From positions 434,001 through 498,000 of the forward strand of contig CAWBZG010000004.1 of NCBI GenBank assembly GCA_963793245.1: 64,000 nucleotides of DNA, given 5' to 3'. This document shows positions 51,738-61,163 of the stretch, piece by piece. Origin of the DNA: CAXBBB01 sp963793245 (lineage in GTDB: Bacteria; Bacteroidota; Rhodothermia; Rhodothermales; BA12). Both the position numbers and the translations under genes were made by a program. The notes under the pieces were generated by a model. That model searched no databases, was not told where the DNA came from, and saw only the letters and a list, made by a program, of their open reading frames with translations. Numbering within the stretch: position 1 is the stretch's first letter; each line of letters starts with the position of its first letter.

Positions 51738-52772
51738 TCAGAATGTCGGCAACACTGGCTGTCGGACGGGTAGAGGTACGTCGGCGCCCAGCGTCGAGCG
51801 GTCGATGGTTTCCAGTCCGAGCAGCGACAGGGCTAGGTTGGCCGCATCTCCGTTGCGGATGGGTTGTTCGTCGGCATCGGCTTGGACCTGAGCGGCTCCA
51901 GGATCGGTGCGTACGCCTTCGGCCAACTCATACAGGTCGCCCGGCGCGATGCCGGGTCCCCAGACGTAGAACGGAATCGTGTAGTCGCGCGGGTCGTCGG
52001 CGCCGTGGTCGTGCCCATGTCCGCCGTGATCTGCCGTCACGATCACGGCCGTCGTGCCGCGTAGGTCGGGGTCGGCTTCGATGGCGGCGAGGATGCGACC
52101 AATCTGCCGGTCGACTTTGCGGACGGAGCGCATGTACGGATGCCAACTCCACAGTCGCCAGCCGAAGCGGTGTCCTGCCGTGTCAGGGTCGCGCAGGTGG
52201 AGGAGTGCATAGTCGAACGCGTCTGCCCGGAGCGAGTCGACCAGATGATCGGTGAGCCGGTCGGTCTGTCTGTCGTAGACGTAGGTGTCGAGCACGTCGC
52301 CGTAGCTGTTTTCAAAGACGGCAAACTTGGACTTGCTGGCGAACAGCGCCGCCCGTCGCCCCGACGCGTGGACGACGTCGAACACGCTGCTGACGTAATC
52401 GCCCTTGTGTTCGTGCAGGGTGAGAGTCGGATCGGGATAGCGGTTGGTGCCCCACCCGTGCCCCTCATCTCCGGCGACGACTCGTCCGGTCATTTGCGAC
52501 GCGTGATTGGGCAGCGTGTTGCCGCGCGTTGGCGTCGTTCGGGCGTTGTCGGTGAAGGCTCCCTGGCGGCGTAGGCGCTCGAACGCAGGCAAATCGTCCA
52601 AGAAGCGCGTCACAGCATCCGGCCTCAACCCGTCCACGCTGATGTGGACGACGTGCTCGATTGAGCCACCGTCCGAGTTGGCCAGTAGCGCCGGTGCTCC
52701 GATGTCGGCAGAGGAGCCACACCCCGAAACGATAGCGGCAAGCGCGAAGAGGAGAGTGAAAGGGCGAAGCAT
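51738..52772 (-). CDS. Alkaline phosphatase superfamily lipoprotein (type I phosphodiesterase-like)
   Basis: 344 aa. Lipobox AIVSGC (Cys18). Family fold seen: metal-binding HVVHISVDGLRPDAV, the nucleophile Thr region ARTTPTRGNTLPNHASQMTG, LLHLRDPDTAGHRFGW (His/Asp ligands), and TTAVIVTADHGGHGHDHG. The layout matches the type I phosphodiesterase/nucleotide pyrophosphatase group (PF01663-like), acting on a phosphodiester or sulfate ester in the periplasm or on the cell surface. The substrate is not fixed. Divergent from the S9 peptidase with a 167-bp gap. Confidence 0.9.
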   Translation of the reverse strand: MLRPFTLLFALAAIVSGCGSSADIGAPALLANSDGGSIEHVVHISVDGLRPDAVTRFLDDLPAFERLRRQGAFTDNARTTPTRGNTLPNHASQMTGRVVAGDEGHGWGTNRYPDPTLTLHEHKGDYVSSVFDVVHASGRRAALFASKSKFAVFENSYGDVLDTYVYDRQTDRLTDHLVDSLRADAFDYALLHLRDPDTAGHRFGWRLWSWHPYMRSVRKVDRQIGRILAAIEADPDLRGTTAVIVTADHGGHGHDHGADDPRDYTIPFYVWGPGIAPGDLYELAEGVRTDPGAAQVQADADEQPIRNGDAANLALSLLGLETIDRSTLGADVPLPVRQPVLPTF

Positions 52773-52939
52773 GGGAGCACAGTCTGGTGGAGTGTCAAAA
52801 CGGACGTATCGACGGCTCGTGCCCTCCAGATCTCGACGCTCAGGTATGGAATTGGCCGCTTTGTGCTCTAACGGAACGGCCCGACAGGTGCAAGGCCGAG
52901 CCGAGCGGCTATTTTACAGGCGTACTCATCCGCCTCGCC

Positions 52940-55777
52940 ATGCGCCGCTGTCTGCTCGCCCTCGCCCTCCTCATCGCCCTGCCTGCTCAGGCGCAACGCG
53001 CGCTCACGCACGACGACTACTCCGAGTGGAGTCGCATCCAGGACCAGTCAATCAGTGCGGACGGAGCGTGGACGGCGTGGACGCAGCAGCCCTACGAGCG
53101 CGACGCGACGCTGTACGTCCGCTCGTCCGATACCCGCACCGGGTGGACGTTTGCGCGCGGCTCGAACCCCACGTTTACGGACGACGCCCGCTACGTCGCG
53201 TTCACCATCGCACCACCGCGCGACAGCACGCGTCAGGCCAAACTCGACGGCAAGAAGGGCGACAAGCTGCCCCAGGATTCGCTCGGGATCGTCGACCTGT
53301 CCAACGGAAGCGTCTTTAAAGCGCCCAAGCTGAAGTCGCTGCGGATGCCCGACGATGGCTCGGGCTGGATGGCGTACCTGATCCCAACGCCCGACGCTGA
53401 ACCGGACACGACCGAAGCGGATGAGCCGGAAATGGAGGAAGAAGCCGAGGCGACCGAAGAACCCGCAGCGGAGCCGACCGTCGAGCCTACCAAGGCCGAG
53501 GAGAAACTCGAAAAGCGTCGCAAAGACAAATCCGACGGCTCGACGCTCGTCGTGCGGATGCTGGCGACGGGCGAGGAGATGCGCTTCGATCACGTCAGCG
53601 ACTATCGCTTCTCGGACAACGGCGAGTGGCTGACGTTCGCGACTTCGTCCAAAGACGGCGAGTCGGACGGCGTCCACGTGCTGCGCATGGGGGCGTCCGA
53701 GCCGATTGTGCTGATGGAAGGCGAGGGGCATTACACGCAACTCGCTATCGACGAGGCAGGGCGCCACGTAGCGTTCGTCTCCGACGCAGCGACGTTTGAA
53801 GACGAGTATCCGGCCTTCGCTCTGTACGCTTCTGAACTCGACGCAACCGGACCGTCGGCGCCGGGCGCAACCGTCCGCGTCGCACGGGGGCATGAGGCGC
53901 TCCCCAGCGGCTGGCAGCCCAGCGACAACGGCAACGTCTCGTTTTCCAAGAGTGGAGCGCGGCTCTTCTTCGGCACAGCTCCGGCACCGCGTCCTGACGA
54001 CGACCGCGAGATGACGGACGACGAAAAGGTGACGGTCGACGTGTGGAGTTGGACGGATCCCGATCTCCAGCCGATGCAACTCCTCCAGGCAGGCCGCGAC
54101 CGCAACCGCACCTATCAGGCGGTCGTCCTGCTCGCGACCGGGCAGGTGACGCAACTAGCCGACGAAGACATTCCTGCCGTCGAAGTGGCTGCGGAAGGCG
54201 ACGGCGATCTGGCCGTCGGCGTTACGGATATGCCGTACCGAATGGAGCAGTCGTGGGAGTTTCCCGGCTTCTCGGACGTGTACCTGATCGACGTGGCGAC
54301 GGGCGAGCGGCGGCGCGTGCTCGAACGCGTCCAGGCGCGTCCCGACCTCTCGCCCGGCGGCAACTGGCTGGCCTGGTGGGACGCCGATGCGCAGGCGTGG
54401 ATGACCCTCTCGACCGAACCCGGCGCGCGTCCGACGGCGGCGATGTCCGGCGCCAACCTCGCCAACGACGAGCACGACTGGGCCTACAAAGCCCAATCGT
54501 ACGGCATGGCCGGATGGACCGAAGGCGACGCCGCGATGTGGATCTACGACAAGTTTGGCATTCTGTCCGTCGATCCAACGCGCGAGCGCACGCCCGTCCG
54601 CCTGACCGACGACCTCGCGCGGATAGAGCACGTCCGCCTGCGCGTAGTCGACGAGGATTACGACGATCCGTACATCGCCCCGAACGCGCTGCTGTCGGCG
54701 TTCGACGAGGACGACAAATCCGCCGGATTCTATCGCCTGCGTCCGGGCGCGTCGCCCCAACGCCTGACGATGGCGCCGGTCGACTTCTCCTTTCCGCGCA
54801 AAGCCAAACGCTCGGACCGCTACCTCGTCACCCAATCCGACTTCCGCACGTTCCCTGACCTGCACGTCGCCGATGCGTCGTTCTCCAACCTGACCCAACT
54901 GAGCGACGCCAATCCGCAGGTATCCGACTACTCTTGGGGTACGGCCGAGCAGACAACGTGGACGAGCGTCGACGGCGAGCGGCTCGAAGGCATTCTGTAC
55001 AAGCCGGACGGTTTCGACCCCAACCGCACGTACCCGATGATGGTCTACTTCTACGAGAAGTCGTCCGACAACCTGCACCGCTGGCATCAGCCCGAACCGG
55101 GCCGCAGCGTGATCTCCATCTCGTTCTACGTCAGCCGCGGCTATGTCGTCTTCGAACCGGACATCCCGTACGAAGTCGGCTTCCCCGGACGCAGTGCCAT
55201 GAACGCCGTCATGCCGGGCATCACCAAGCTAATGGAGAATGACTGGGTAGATGCGGACCGCATCGGCGTGCAGGGGCACAGCTGGGGCGGCTACCAAATC
55301 GCCTACATGGTGACGCAGACCGACCTGTTCGCCGCTGCCGGAGCCGGAGCGCCCGTCTCGAACATGACGAGCGCATACGGCGGTATCCGCTGGGGATCGG
55401 GCATGAGCCGCATGTTTCAGTACGAGCGGACGCAGAGCCGCATCGGAGGGACGCTGTGGGAGAAGCCGATGCACTACATCGCCAACTCGCCCGTCTTCCA
55501 CGCCGACAAGATCACGACACCGCTGCTGATGATGCACAACGACGAAGACGGCGCCGTGCCGTGGGAGCAGGGCATCGAGATGTTCGTCGCCATGCGTCGG
55601 CTCGGAAAACCGGCGTGGCTCGTCAACTACAACGGCGATCCGCACTGGGCGATGGGCGCCGCGCATCGCATGGACTATGCCATCCGTATGCAGCAGTTCT
55701 TTGACCACTACTCTGATGGATGCTCCGGCGCCGGTCTGGATGACGCGCGGCGTTCCCGCCGTCGACAAAGGCCGTGA
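52940..55777 (+). CDS. S9 family prolyl oligopeptidase-type peptidase, last residues frameshifted
   Basis: 945 aa from ATG 52940 with signal peptide MRRCLLALALLIALPAQAQ. Secreted serine peptidase of the prolyl oligopeptidase/dipeptidyl-peptidase group. N-terminal beta-propeller (about residues 30-640), interrupted by a Glu/Pro/Ala-rich acidic linker near 165-195, and a C-terminal alpha/beta hydrolase with catalytic Ser in GVQGHSWGGYQ (near 781), Asp in HNDEDGAVPW (near 870) and His in NGDPHWAMG (near 902). One apparent extra T near 55712 (TAC T CTG ATG) shifts the end. Without it the frame reads LMDAPAPVWMTRGVPAVDKG and runs to a stop at 55826, next to the hairpin at 55834. The active site is not affected. 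Confidence 0.92.
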   Translation: MRRCLLALALLIALPAQAQRALTHDDYSEWSRIQDQSISADGAWTAWTQQPYERDATLYVRSSDTRTGWTFARGSNPTFTDDARYVAFTIAPPRDSTRQAKLDGKKGDKLPQDSLGIVDLSNGSVFKAPKLKSLRMPDDGSGWMAYLIPTPDAEPDTTEADEPEMEEEAEATEEPAAEPTVEPTKAEEKLEKRRKDKSDGSTLVVRMLATGEEMRFDHVSDYRFSDNGEWLTFATSSKDGESDGVHVLRMGASEPIVLMEGEGHYTQLAIDEAGRHVAFVSDAATFEDEYPAFALYASELDATGPSAPGATVRVARGHEALPSGWQPSDNGNVSFSKSGARLFFGTAPAPRPDDDREMTDDEKVTVDVWSWTDPDLQPMQLLQAGRDRNRTYQAVVLLATGQVTQLADEDIPAVEVAAEGDGDLAVGVTDMPYRMEQSWEFPGFSDVYLIDVATGERRRVLERVQARPDLSPGGNWLAWWDADAQAWMTLSTEPGARPTAAMSGANLANDEHDWAYKAQSYGMAGWTEGDAAMWIYDKFGILSVDPTRERTPVRLTDDLARIEHVRLRVVDEDYDDPYIAPNALLSAFDEDDKSAGFYRLRPGASPQRLTMAPVDFSFPRKAKRSDRYLVTQSDFRTFPDLHVADASFSNLTQLSDANPQVSDYSWGTAEQTTWTSVDGERLEGILYKPDGFDPNRTYPMMVYFYEKSSDNLHRWHQPEPGRSVISISFYVSRGYVVFEPDIPYEVGFPGRSAMNAVMPGITKLMENDWVDADRIGVQGHSWGGYQIAYMVTQTDLFAAAGAGAPVSNMTSAYGGIRWGSGMSRMFQYERTQSRIGGTLWEKPMHYIANSPVFHADKITTPLLMMHNDEDGAVPWEQGIEMFVAMRRLGKPAWLVNYNGDPHWAMGAAHRMDYAIRMQQFFDHYSDGCSGAGLDDARRSRRRQRP

Positions 55778-55833
55778 GTATGGGCTGGAGGTCGAGGAGA
55801 CGCAAATCGGCACCGATGGGCGATAAAATGCGC

Positions 55834-55867
55834 AAACCTGCCGGGTCTCTGAAGGCCCGGCAGGTTT
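55834..55867. terminator. CCTGCCGGG-family hairpin, convergent gene ends
   Basis: AAACCTGCCGGG and CCCGGCAGGTTT form a 12-bp perfect stem with a 10-nt loop. Placed 7 bp after the unshifted stop (55826) of the S9 peptidase gene and 71 bp before the end of the convergent response regulator gene. Confidence 0.85.
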
Positions 55868-55938
55868 AGGGCGAGTCCTGCTTTACGTCTTGCTCGGGTT
55901 CGCTTCCGAATAGGATGCGTGTTCAGAGCCAATCGCGG

Positions 55939-56322
55939 TCAGGCGCTAAAGACCGTATCGCCCTTGCCGACTGTTCTCAGCGCTGGAACGAGGCTGTCCA
56001 CGATGCGCGTCTTGGTGAGAAAGCCCCGTGCTCCGGCTTCGCGGGCCTGTTCGGTATAAATACGATCTTGGTGCCCCGACAGCACGAGTATGCGGATGTC
56101 GGGGTGGCGTTGCATCAACTCGCGTGTCAGATCTACGCCGCTCATTCCGGGAAGCGAGAGGTCTGTCACGACGACATCGACGTCGTCACCGTCGATTTGG
56201 TCCAGGGCGTCGCCTGCGGACTGAGCCGAGCCTACGACCTTGAAGTCGTCCTCGAACTCGAACAGGTCGAGCAGCGATTCTAGTACGATGGCGTGATCTT
56301 CGACGAGAAAGAGGCGGAGCAT
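55939..56322 (-). CDS. Response regulator, receiver domain only
   Basis: 127 aa. A single receiver domain of the NarL-type sequence class: FLVEDHAIVLESLLDLFE (acidic residues and phospho site pocket), VVVTDLSLPGMSG with the phospho-acceptor Asp, then LVLSGHQD and ARGFLTKTR with the Lys. No DNA-binding domain is present, so it must signal by protein contact or pass phosphate on. It starts 8 bp after the end of the large sensor kinase gene, so the two probably form a pair. Confidence 0.92.
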   Translation of the reverse strand: MLRLFLVEDHAIVLESLLDLFEFEDDFKVVGSAQSAGDALDQIDGDDVDVVVTDLSLPGMSGVDLTRELMQRHPDIRILVLSGHQDRIYTEQAREAGARGFLTKTRIVDSLVPALRTVGKGDTVFSA

Positions 56323-56330
56323 CCAGCGGG

Positions 56331-59300
56331 TCAGGAAAGGGGAAGCGTGATCAAGGTACGGGTGCCCTTGCCGGGCGCGGATTCTACATCCAGCTTTCCC
56401 CTGAAGAGCGGTAGACGCTCGCGCACGCTGTAGAGGCCGAATCCGCCCTCGGTGCGAGGCTCATAGAGCACGTCAGTGATAAATCCAACGCCTTCGTCGC
56501 GGACTTCTATCGTGAGTACATCTGCATCGTGAACGAGCGTAACGTAGGCCTCGCTGACGCCCGCGTGTTTTACGATGTTGAACAATAGCTCTCGCACGAG
56601 TTGGAAAAGCAGCACCTGCAAGTCGTGGCTGCCAACTGACTGGGGGCCGTCGCCTGTCACATGCACGTTGAGAGCGTGCAACTCCTGCATCTGTATGGCG
56701 AGCCATACGACGGCGTCTTGAATGCCTTCCCCTTCCAGAACGGGCGGGGAAAGATCGACGGACAGCGTGCGCGTAGCCGTAATTGCGCGCGAGAGCAAAT
56801 CGTCGAAACGGCGCGTGAGCTTCTCCAGCTTGTCCGGATCGCCGACGACGCGACCGAATAGCGACAGCTTCATCTGTAGACTGTAGAGCAACTGTTGCAG
56901 ATCGTCGTGGAGCACTTGGGCAATGCGATGACGCTCGCGCTGCTCTGCAAGTGTCAACTCGGACGCGAGGCGGCGCGCTTGCTCGGACTGTTCGACAACC
57001 TCGCGTGTGCGCTCGTCGACGCGCTGCTCCAGGTCGCGCGTAAGGGCGCGCAGTTCGCTCTCCACTCGCTTGACGTCGGTGATGTCGAGCGCTGCACTCG
57101 TGGTGCCGACGACTGAGCCGTCGGCGTCGCGGCTGGGTTCGGAGTAGATGACGAACCAGCGCATGCTCGCCTTCATCTGCGCCTCGAACTCTTCGCGTAC
57201 CGGCTGTTCGGATTCGAGTACGCGCCTCCGGATGTCGTCGAGTTTTTGAACATCCTCAGCACGCTGCAATAGTTCAGCGTCCGTACTGCCAAGAATCGTG
57301 TCCTCTTCGTGATCGACTTGGTTGTAGACCCAGGTGTAGCGTCCGTCTCGGTCCTGCGAGAAGAGCGAGACAGGCGAGCCTCCGATGGCTGCCTGAAACC
57401 GTTCGGCAAATCGACGCAGTTCTGCCTCATCGGCGTAGCGGCCTATAGCTGCTCCCAATACGTTGGCGACGCCCTGCAAAAATGCGGCATCGGAGGGCGA
57501 GAAGTCGCGTGGATGAAGATCGTGCGCGCCGATAACGCCCCAAGCCAAACCTTCTGGACTGCGAATCGGCACGCTCACTCCGCTCACGACATCGTGTTCG
57601 AAGAGAAGGTCCGGCCCAGTGAAGCGGCGTTCCTCCTGCAAGTCTTCGACGATGACAGGAACGTCAGACACGAGGGTGAACCCGGCCTGAGAGTGCCCGC
57701 CGCCGGACACACATCCTTTCCCGACTAACCCTTCGTGCCACCCGTGCCCAGAAACCAAGTCAAAGCAGTTGGCCTTTTCATCGTATTGGAGCACTTTGGA
57801 GAGCGGCACATTTAGGCCCTCGTGCACGACATCAACGGTTTGGTCCAGCAACTCGTCGATAGTGGAGCGCAAGGCGTAGTTGCCCAATGTGGCCAGCAGG
57901 TCTTGCTGACCAGCGCGCCGAGTTTGCTCGGTTTCCCACTCCTTGCGCTCGGTGATGTCGATGAACGTGATCACGATTCCGTCGATGCGGTCGTCTCCTG
58001 TTCGATAGGGAAGGAGGTGGACGAGTAACCAGCGCCCGTCGTTGGTCTGCACCTCACGTCGGATGGATGCGAGGTTGTCGAGCACGTTCGCAGCGTCGTC
58101 GGCGAGTGTGTCGTGATCGAGTTTGTGCGAGATGTGAGCGAATGGGCGCCCCAGATCCGACGTGATGAGGTTGAAGTAGTCGACGACGTGAGGCGTGTAG
58201 CGCTTGAGTGCCAGCTTGCGGTCGAGGAAGATGGTGCCGATCTCGGTAGCATGCATCAGGTTCTCGAGGTCGCTGCTCGTACGACCGAGTTGATCGACTT
58301 TGGCCTGGAGTTCGGCGTTGACCGTGACCAGTTCCTCGTTCGTCGACTGAATCTCCTCTTTACTCGTCTCTAGCTCTTCGGCCAGGGAGCGTGTCTCCTC
58401 GTTCATCGACTGCAACTCCTCATTGCTCGCCCGCAGCTCCTCAGCCGAGATCTCGTACTCCTCAATCGTGGTTTGCAGCCGCTCGCGTAAGCGTGTGAGG
58501 TCGGCCTGGAGATTGTCGACGAGCGAACGCTCCTGCTCGTCGAGCGGCGCTTTCGAAACCGAGTCGTGCATCAGATCTGGCTCTTCCAGATCGGTGAAGA
58601 CCACCAAAGCCAGACGGTCGCGCCCGTCCTCTGCTTCTAGGACGCTTACACTCGCGCACACGCGCACGGACGATCCATCTTCCAGCCGGACATTGGTCTC
58701 CACGTCCTGGTCCTGCCGGAATGCACGGAAAAGCGTCGACTGCACTTCGGCGCGCATAGTCGGCCCTACCATCTGGAGCAGGTTGTGCGACGGAGCGCCG
58801 GGAACGGGACGGAGGTAGCGTCCGATGTCGCCTTCGTAGTGGCGTACTTCGTAGTCGCGTGTGACGAGCACGCTGGGCGGTCCCATAAGCCGGACGAGCG
58901 CCTGACGGTGGAGTTCGCCCATGTCGGGAGCGGGACGCTCAACAGACGCCCGCGTCGGACGCTTGAGGCGCGGCGAATCGAGCGACAGAGCGAGGGCACG
59001 CGGCGTAGCAGCCGGGACTTCGGTTGCTACGTCGGAAGGCGCGTAGATGCGGTTCGTTTTGTCCAGCGTCTCAAAAAGCGAGGTAGGAGTTTTGGCCGTT
59101 TCCGACGAGCCGAGGACCAACCGTCCCTGACGGCTGAGCGCGTAGTGGAACGTGCTCAGCACGCGTTCCTGCAAACGCCGGTTGAAGTAAATCAGCACAT
59201 TGCGACACGTGACTAAATCGAGGCGCGAGAAAGGCGGGTCTTTGAGCAGGTTGTGATGCGCGAACAGGATCGACTCGGTCAATTCCTCGGTGACGCGGTA

Positions 59301-59519
59301 GCCGCCTGCCTCTTTCCGGAAGAAGCGCTTGAGTCGTTCGGGTGACACATCTCCTGCGATCGAGTGCGGATACAGGCCCGCCCGGGCGACGGCAATCGCT
59401 TCGTCGTCGATGTCCGTCGCGAAAATCTGTATCGTCGGCGGGTGGGAGAGCGGGTCGAGCGCCTCGCAAATCAGCATCGCGACCGTGTAGGCTTCTTCGC
59501 CCGTCGCACAACCTGGCAC
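56331..59519 (-). CDS. CheR-PAS-GAF-histidine kinase fusion, C-terminal fragment after an in-frame stop
   Basis: 1062 codons from a GTG at 59519, directly continuing the CheB fragment in the same frame. Order: CheR methyltransferase SAM-binding part (PGCATGEEAYTVAM, VTCRNVLIYFNRRLQERVL), a PAS-type domain, a coiled coil with ASNEELQSMNEETRSLAEEL, further PAS/GAF domains (including LVSDVPVIVEDLQEERRF, HDLHPRDFSPSDAAFLQGVA), then a HisKA_3-type kinase (RERHRIAQVLHDDLQQLLYS with the phospho-His) and the ATPase (VRDEGVGFITDVLYE, GGFGLYSVRERLPLF). This is the known CheB/CheR-kinase fusion layout, acting as a large cytoplasmic sensor. If the stop at 59688 is real, only this part or the CheB part is made. 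Confidence 0.87.
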   Translation of the reverse strand: MPGCATGEEAYTVAMLICEALDPLSHPPTIQIFATDIDDEAIAVARAGLYPHSIAGDVSPERLKRFFRKEAGGYRVTEELTESILFAHHNLLKDPPFSRLDLVTCRNVLIYFNRRLQERVLSTFHYALSRQGRLVLGSSETAKTPTSLFETLDKTNRIYAPSDVATEVPAATPRALALSLDSPRLKRPTRASVERPAPDMGELHRQALVRLMGPPSVLVTRDYEVRHYEGDIGRYLRPVPGAPSHNLLQMVGPTMRAEVQSTLFRAFRQDQDVETNVRLEDGSSVRVCASVSVLEAEDGRDRLALVVFTDLEEPDLMHDSVSKAPLDEQERSLVDNLQADLTRLRERLQTTIEEYEISAEELRASNEELQSMNEETRSLAEELETSKEEIQSTNEELVTVNAELQAKVDQLGRTSSDLENLMHATEIGTIFLDRKLALKRYTPHVVDYFNLITSDLGRPFAHISHKLDHDTLADDAANVLDNLASIRREVQTNDGRWLLVHLLPYRTGDDRIDGIVITFIDITERKEWETEQTRRAGQQDLLATLGNYALRSTIDELLDQTVDVVHEGLNVPLSKVLQYDEKANCFDLVSGHGWHEGLVGKGCVSGGGHSQAGFTLVSDVPVIVEDLQEERRFTGPDLLFEHDVVSGVSVPIRSPEGLAWGVIGAHDLHPRDFSPSDAAFLQGVANVLGAAIGRYADEAELRRFAERFQAAIGGSPVSLFSQDRDGRYTWVYNQVDHEEDTILGSTDAELLQRAEDVQKLDDIRRRVLESEQPVREEFEAQMKASMRWFVIYSEPSRDADGSVVGTTSAALDITDVKRVESELRALTRDLEQRVDERTREVVEQSEQARRLASELTLAEQRERHRIAQVLHDDLQQLLYSLQMKLSLFGRVVGDPDKLEKLTRRFDDLLSRAITATRTLSVDLSPPVLEGEGIQDAVVWLAIQMQELHALNVHVTGDGPQSVGSHDLQVLLFQLVRELLFNIVKHAGVSEAYVTLVHDADVLTIEVRDEGVGFITDVLYEPRTEGGFGLYSVRERLPLFRGKLDVESAPGKGTRTLITLPLS

Positions 59520-59687
59520 CCAGACGCGAATCGGTTGGTCGCGTTCTTTCTTAGCGATCAGTTCGGGTAGGTGCTCATTGGCGAGCGCTTCAAACGTGGC
59601 TGGGTCGCGGAAGAAGTTGGTGACCGAGATCAGGAAGTCTTTGACGAGCGAGTGGGCCTCGTCGCTGTCAGACCGGACGCGGTCGAG

Positions 59688-60476
59688 TTAATCGGGCAAT
59701 CCGTCGACGCGCAGCACCTGCATCCGCCGACGCATCCTGCGGCTGATCGTCGAGCGCTTGTAGTCCGAGAAGTCGTAGCCCGTCCGCGAACGCAACTGAA
59801 CGAAAAGCCGGTTTAGAACCTCGGTCTCCTGATCACTGTCCGAAATCGCCGTCTCCAGCGGAATGGATCGGGCGCGTTCGGGGAGCGAAATCAGGTTTTG
59901 AGCCAGTTCGGTAGGTGTCCCCGAAAAGTCGACGTAGCCCGTTCCTAGCGCGGATCGCGGCATCGACTCAAACTGAGCCGAAGCGGGGTCCTGCGCCATC
60001 GTGAAGCCGCCACGTTCCTTGACCCGCATCAGTCCGTTAGCACCGTCTGATCCCATACCCGAGAGTACAACGGCAACAGCGCGGTCGTGCTGCGCTTCGG
60101 CGAGCGTGCGGAAAAAGTGGTCGATCAGTGATCGGCGCTCCATCCGCGTAGGCTCGCGCAGAGTCAGGTGACCGTCGATTGCGCTCATGATGCGACCCGG
60201 CGGAATCACGTAGACGCAACCAGCATCGACGCGCGGCGAGTCTGTCACCTGCTGCACATTCAGGTGCGTGGCGTTCTGAATCAGGCTCGCCAGTTCGCTG
60301 GGATAGTCGGGGGAGAGGTGCTGTAATACGACGAACGCCAGTTCGGTGTCGTGCGGAACGGCGGCGAAGAACTCGAGGAAGGCATCCAGGCCACCCGCAG
60401 ACGCACCGACTCCTACAACAAATTGTGGTCCTGATCCTTTATTGGGGGATTCAATGTCCTCGTAGTGCGCTTCCAC
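59688..60476 (-). CDS. CheB methylesterase, N-terminal fragment of CheB-CheR-kinase fusion
   Basis: 262 aa ending at a TAA at 59688-59690. CheB-type methylesterase with Ser in VGVGASAGGLDAFLE (near residue 26), His in VVLQHLSPDYPSEL (near 53) and Asp in VLSGMGSDGANGLM. The last ~45 residues already enter the CheR N-domain (RSRTGYDFSDYKRSTISRRM). The frame continues after the TAA with LDRVRSDSDEAHSLVKDFLI, SVTNFFRDPATFEALANEHL and on into CheR, and homologues are expected to have Tyr (TAC or TAT) at the position of the TAA. It is therefore a single-base nonsense change or an error in an otherwise intact 1382-codon gene. Confidence 0.87.
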   Translation of the reverse strand: MEAHYEDIESPNKGSGPQFVVGVGASAGGLDAFLEFFAAVPHDTELAFVVLQHLSPDYPSELASLIQNATHLNVQQVTDSPRVDAGCVYVIPPGRIMSAIDGHLTLREPTRMERRSLIDHFFRTLAEAQHDRAVAVVLSGMGSDGANGLMRVKERGGFTMAQDPASAQFESMPRSALGTGYVDFSGTPTELAQNLISLPERARSIPLETAISDSDQETEVLNRLFVQLRSRTGYDFSDYKRSTISRRMRRRMQVLRVDGLPD

Positions 60477-60640
60477 GTCCAGCTTCGTGTAATGGTGATC
60501 GCAAGGTTACCACTCCGGATAAGTCAAGTGCAAGTCTTTGAGAAACAATTGCGTGGTCCGAGCAAGCGTCTGAGCCGGAAGTAGGATTCAGAATGTACTA
60601 CGCAGGATATGTCGATCGCCTCACATGGTGACGGTAAAGC

Positions 60641-61159
60641 CTAGGCGCTGGCTGTCGTGACCCACCGATCTGAGACCACCTTATCAACCGTCTCCTCGTT
60701 ATAGCGGCCTTTCCAGTCGGTCAGGCTCTCTTCGCTCAGCGTGTCAATCATGTGGACGATGGTATCCATTGACTCGTTGAACATCTCCGCTTCCTCGGCT
60801 ACGACCGACGTGTCGGCGATCATGCTGAATACGGCGAGTTGGTTTTTGACCACGTCCTGCGTCATGGAGCGGATCTCGGCGATCGCGTGTCGTCTCACTT
60901 GCCGCTGGCGCCGCCGGACCGTCCAGAAAATCAGTCCGTGCAACGTGGCTACGCCGACGGCGGAAAAAGCTGCCACTTGCCAGAACGCGAACGTATGCGG
61001 AAAGACGGCGGGAATGGCGAAGGTAACGGCGATTCCCGCGGCACTGAGCCAGAGTTCGAGGTTGTCGACGAACAGGCGCTTTATAGTGGGTATGGGACTT
61101 CGGGTGAAGTAGCCGCCACACCAAACAACATGCCGTCGGTGACCATCTCCTACCTCCAC
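60641..61159 (-). CDS. Two-helix membrane protein (tandem copy 1), start uncertain
   Basis: Up to 172 aa from a GTG at 61159. Two membrane helices (ELWLSAAGIAVTFAIPAVFP, FWQVAAFSAVGVATLHGLIF) are followed by a cytoplasmic helical part with RRRQRQVRRHAIAEIRSMTQ and VVKNQLAVFSMIADTSVV. The sequence is a clear paralogue of the next gene, whose Met start corresponds here to ATA (61084), so the original start codon may have been lost. An ATG at 61146, preceded by GGAGG at a good distance, opens a different 21-residue frame that ends at 61081 on TAA. Helices around ALxx...NQL resemble the dimerisation helices of histidine kinases, but no kinase domain follows. Function unknown. Confidence 0.65.
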   Translation of the reverse strand: MEVGDGHRRHVVWCGGYFTRSPIPTIKRLFVDNLELWLSAAGIAVTFAIPAVFPHTFAFWQVAAFSAVGVATLHGLIFWTVRRRQRQVRRHAIAEIRSMTQDVVKNQLAVFSMIADTSVVAEEAEMFNESMDTIVHMIDTLSEESLTDWKGRYNEETVDKVVSDRWVTTASA

Positions 61160-61163
61160 CTAT

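Noticed and set aside
61081..61146. 22-codon leader gene upstream of the two-helix membrane protein
   Set aside because: A good GGAGG precedes the ATG, but the peptide has no pattern and could be chance or part of a start-codon lesion; kept only as a note.
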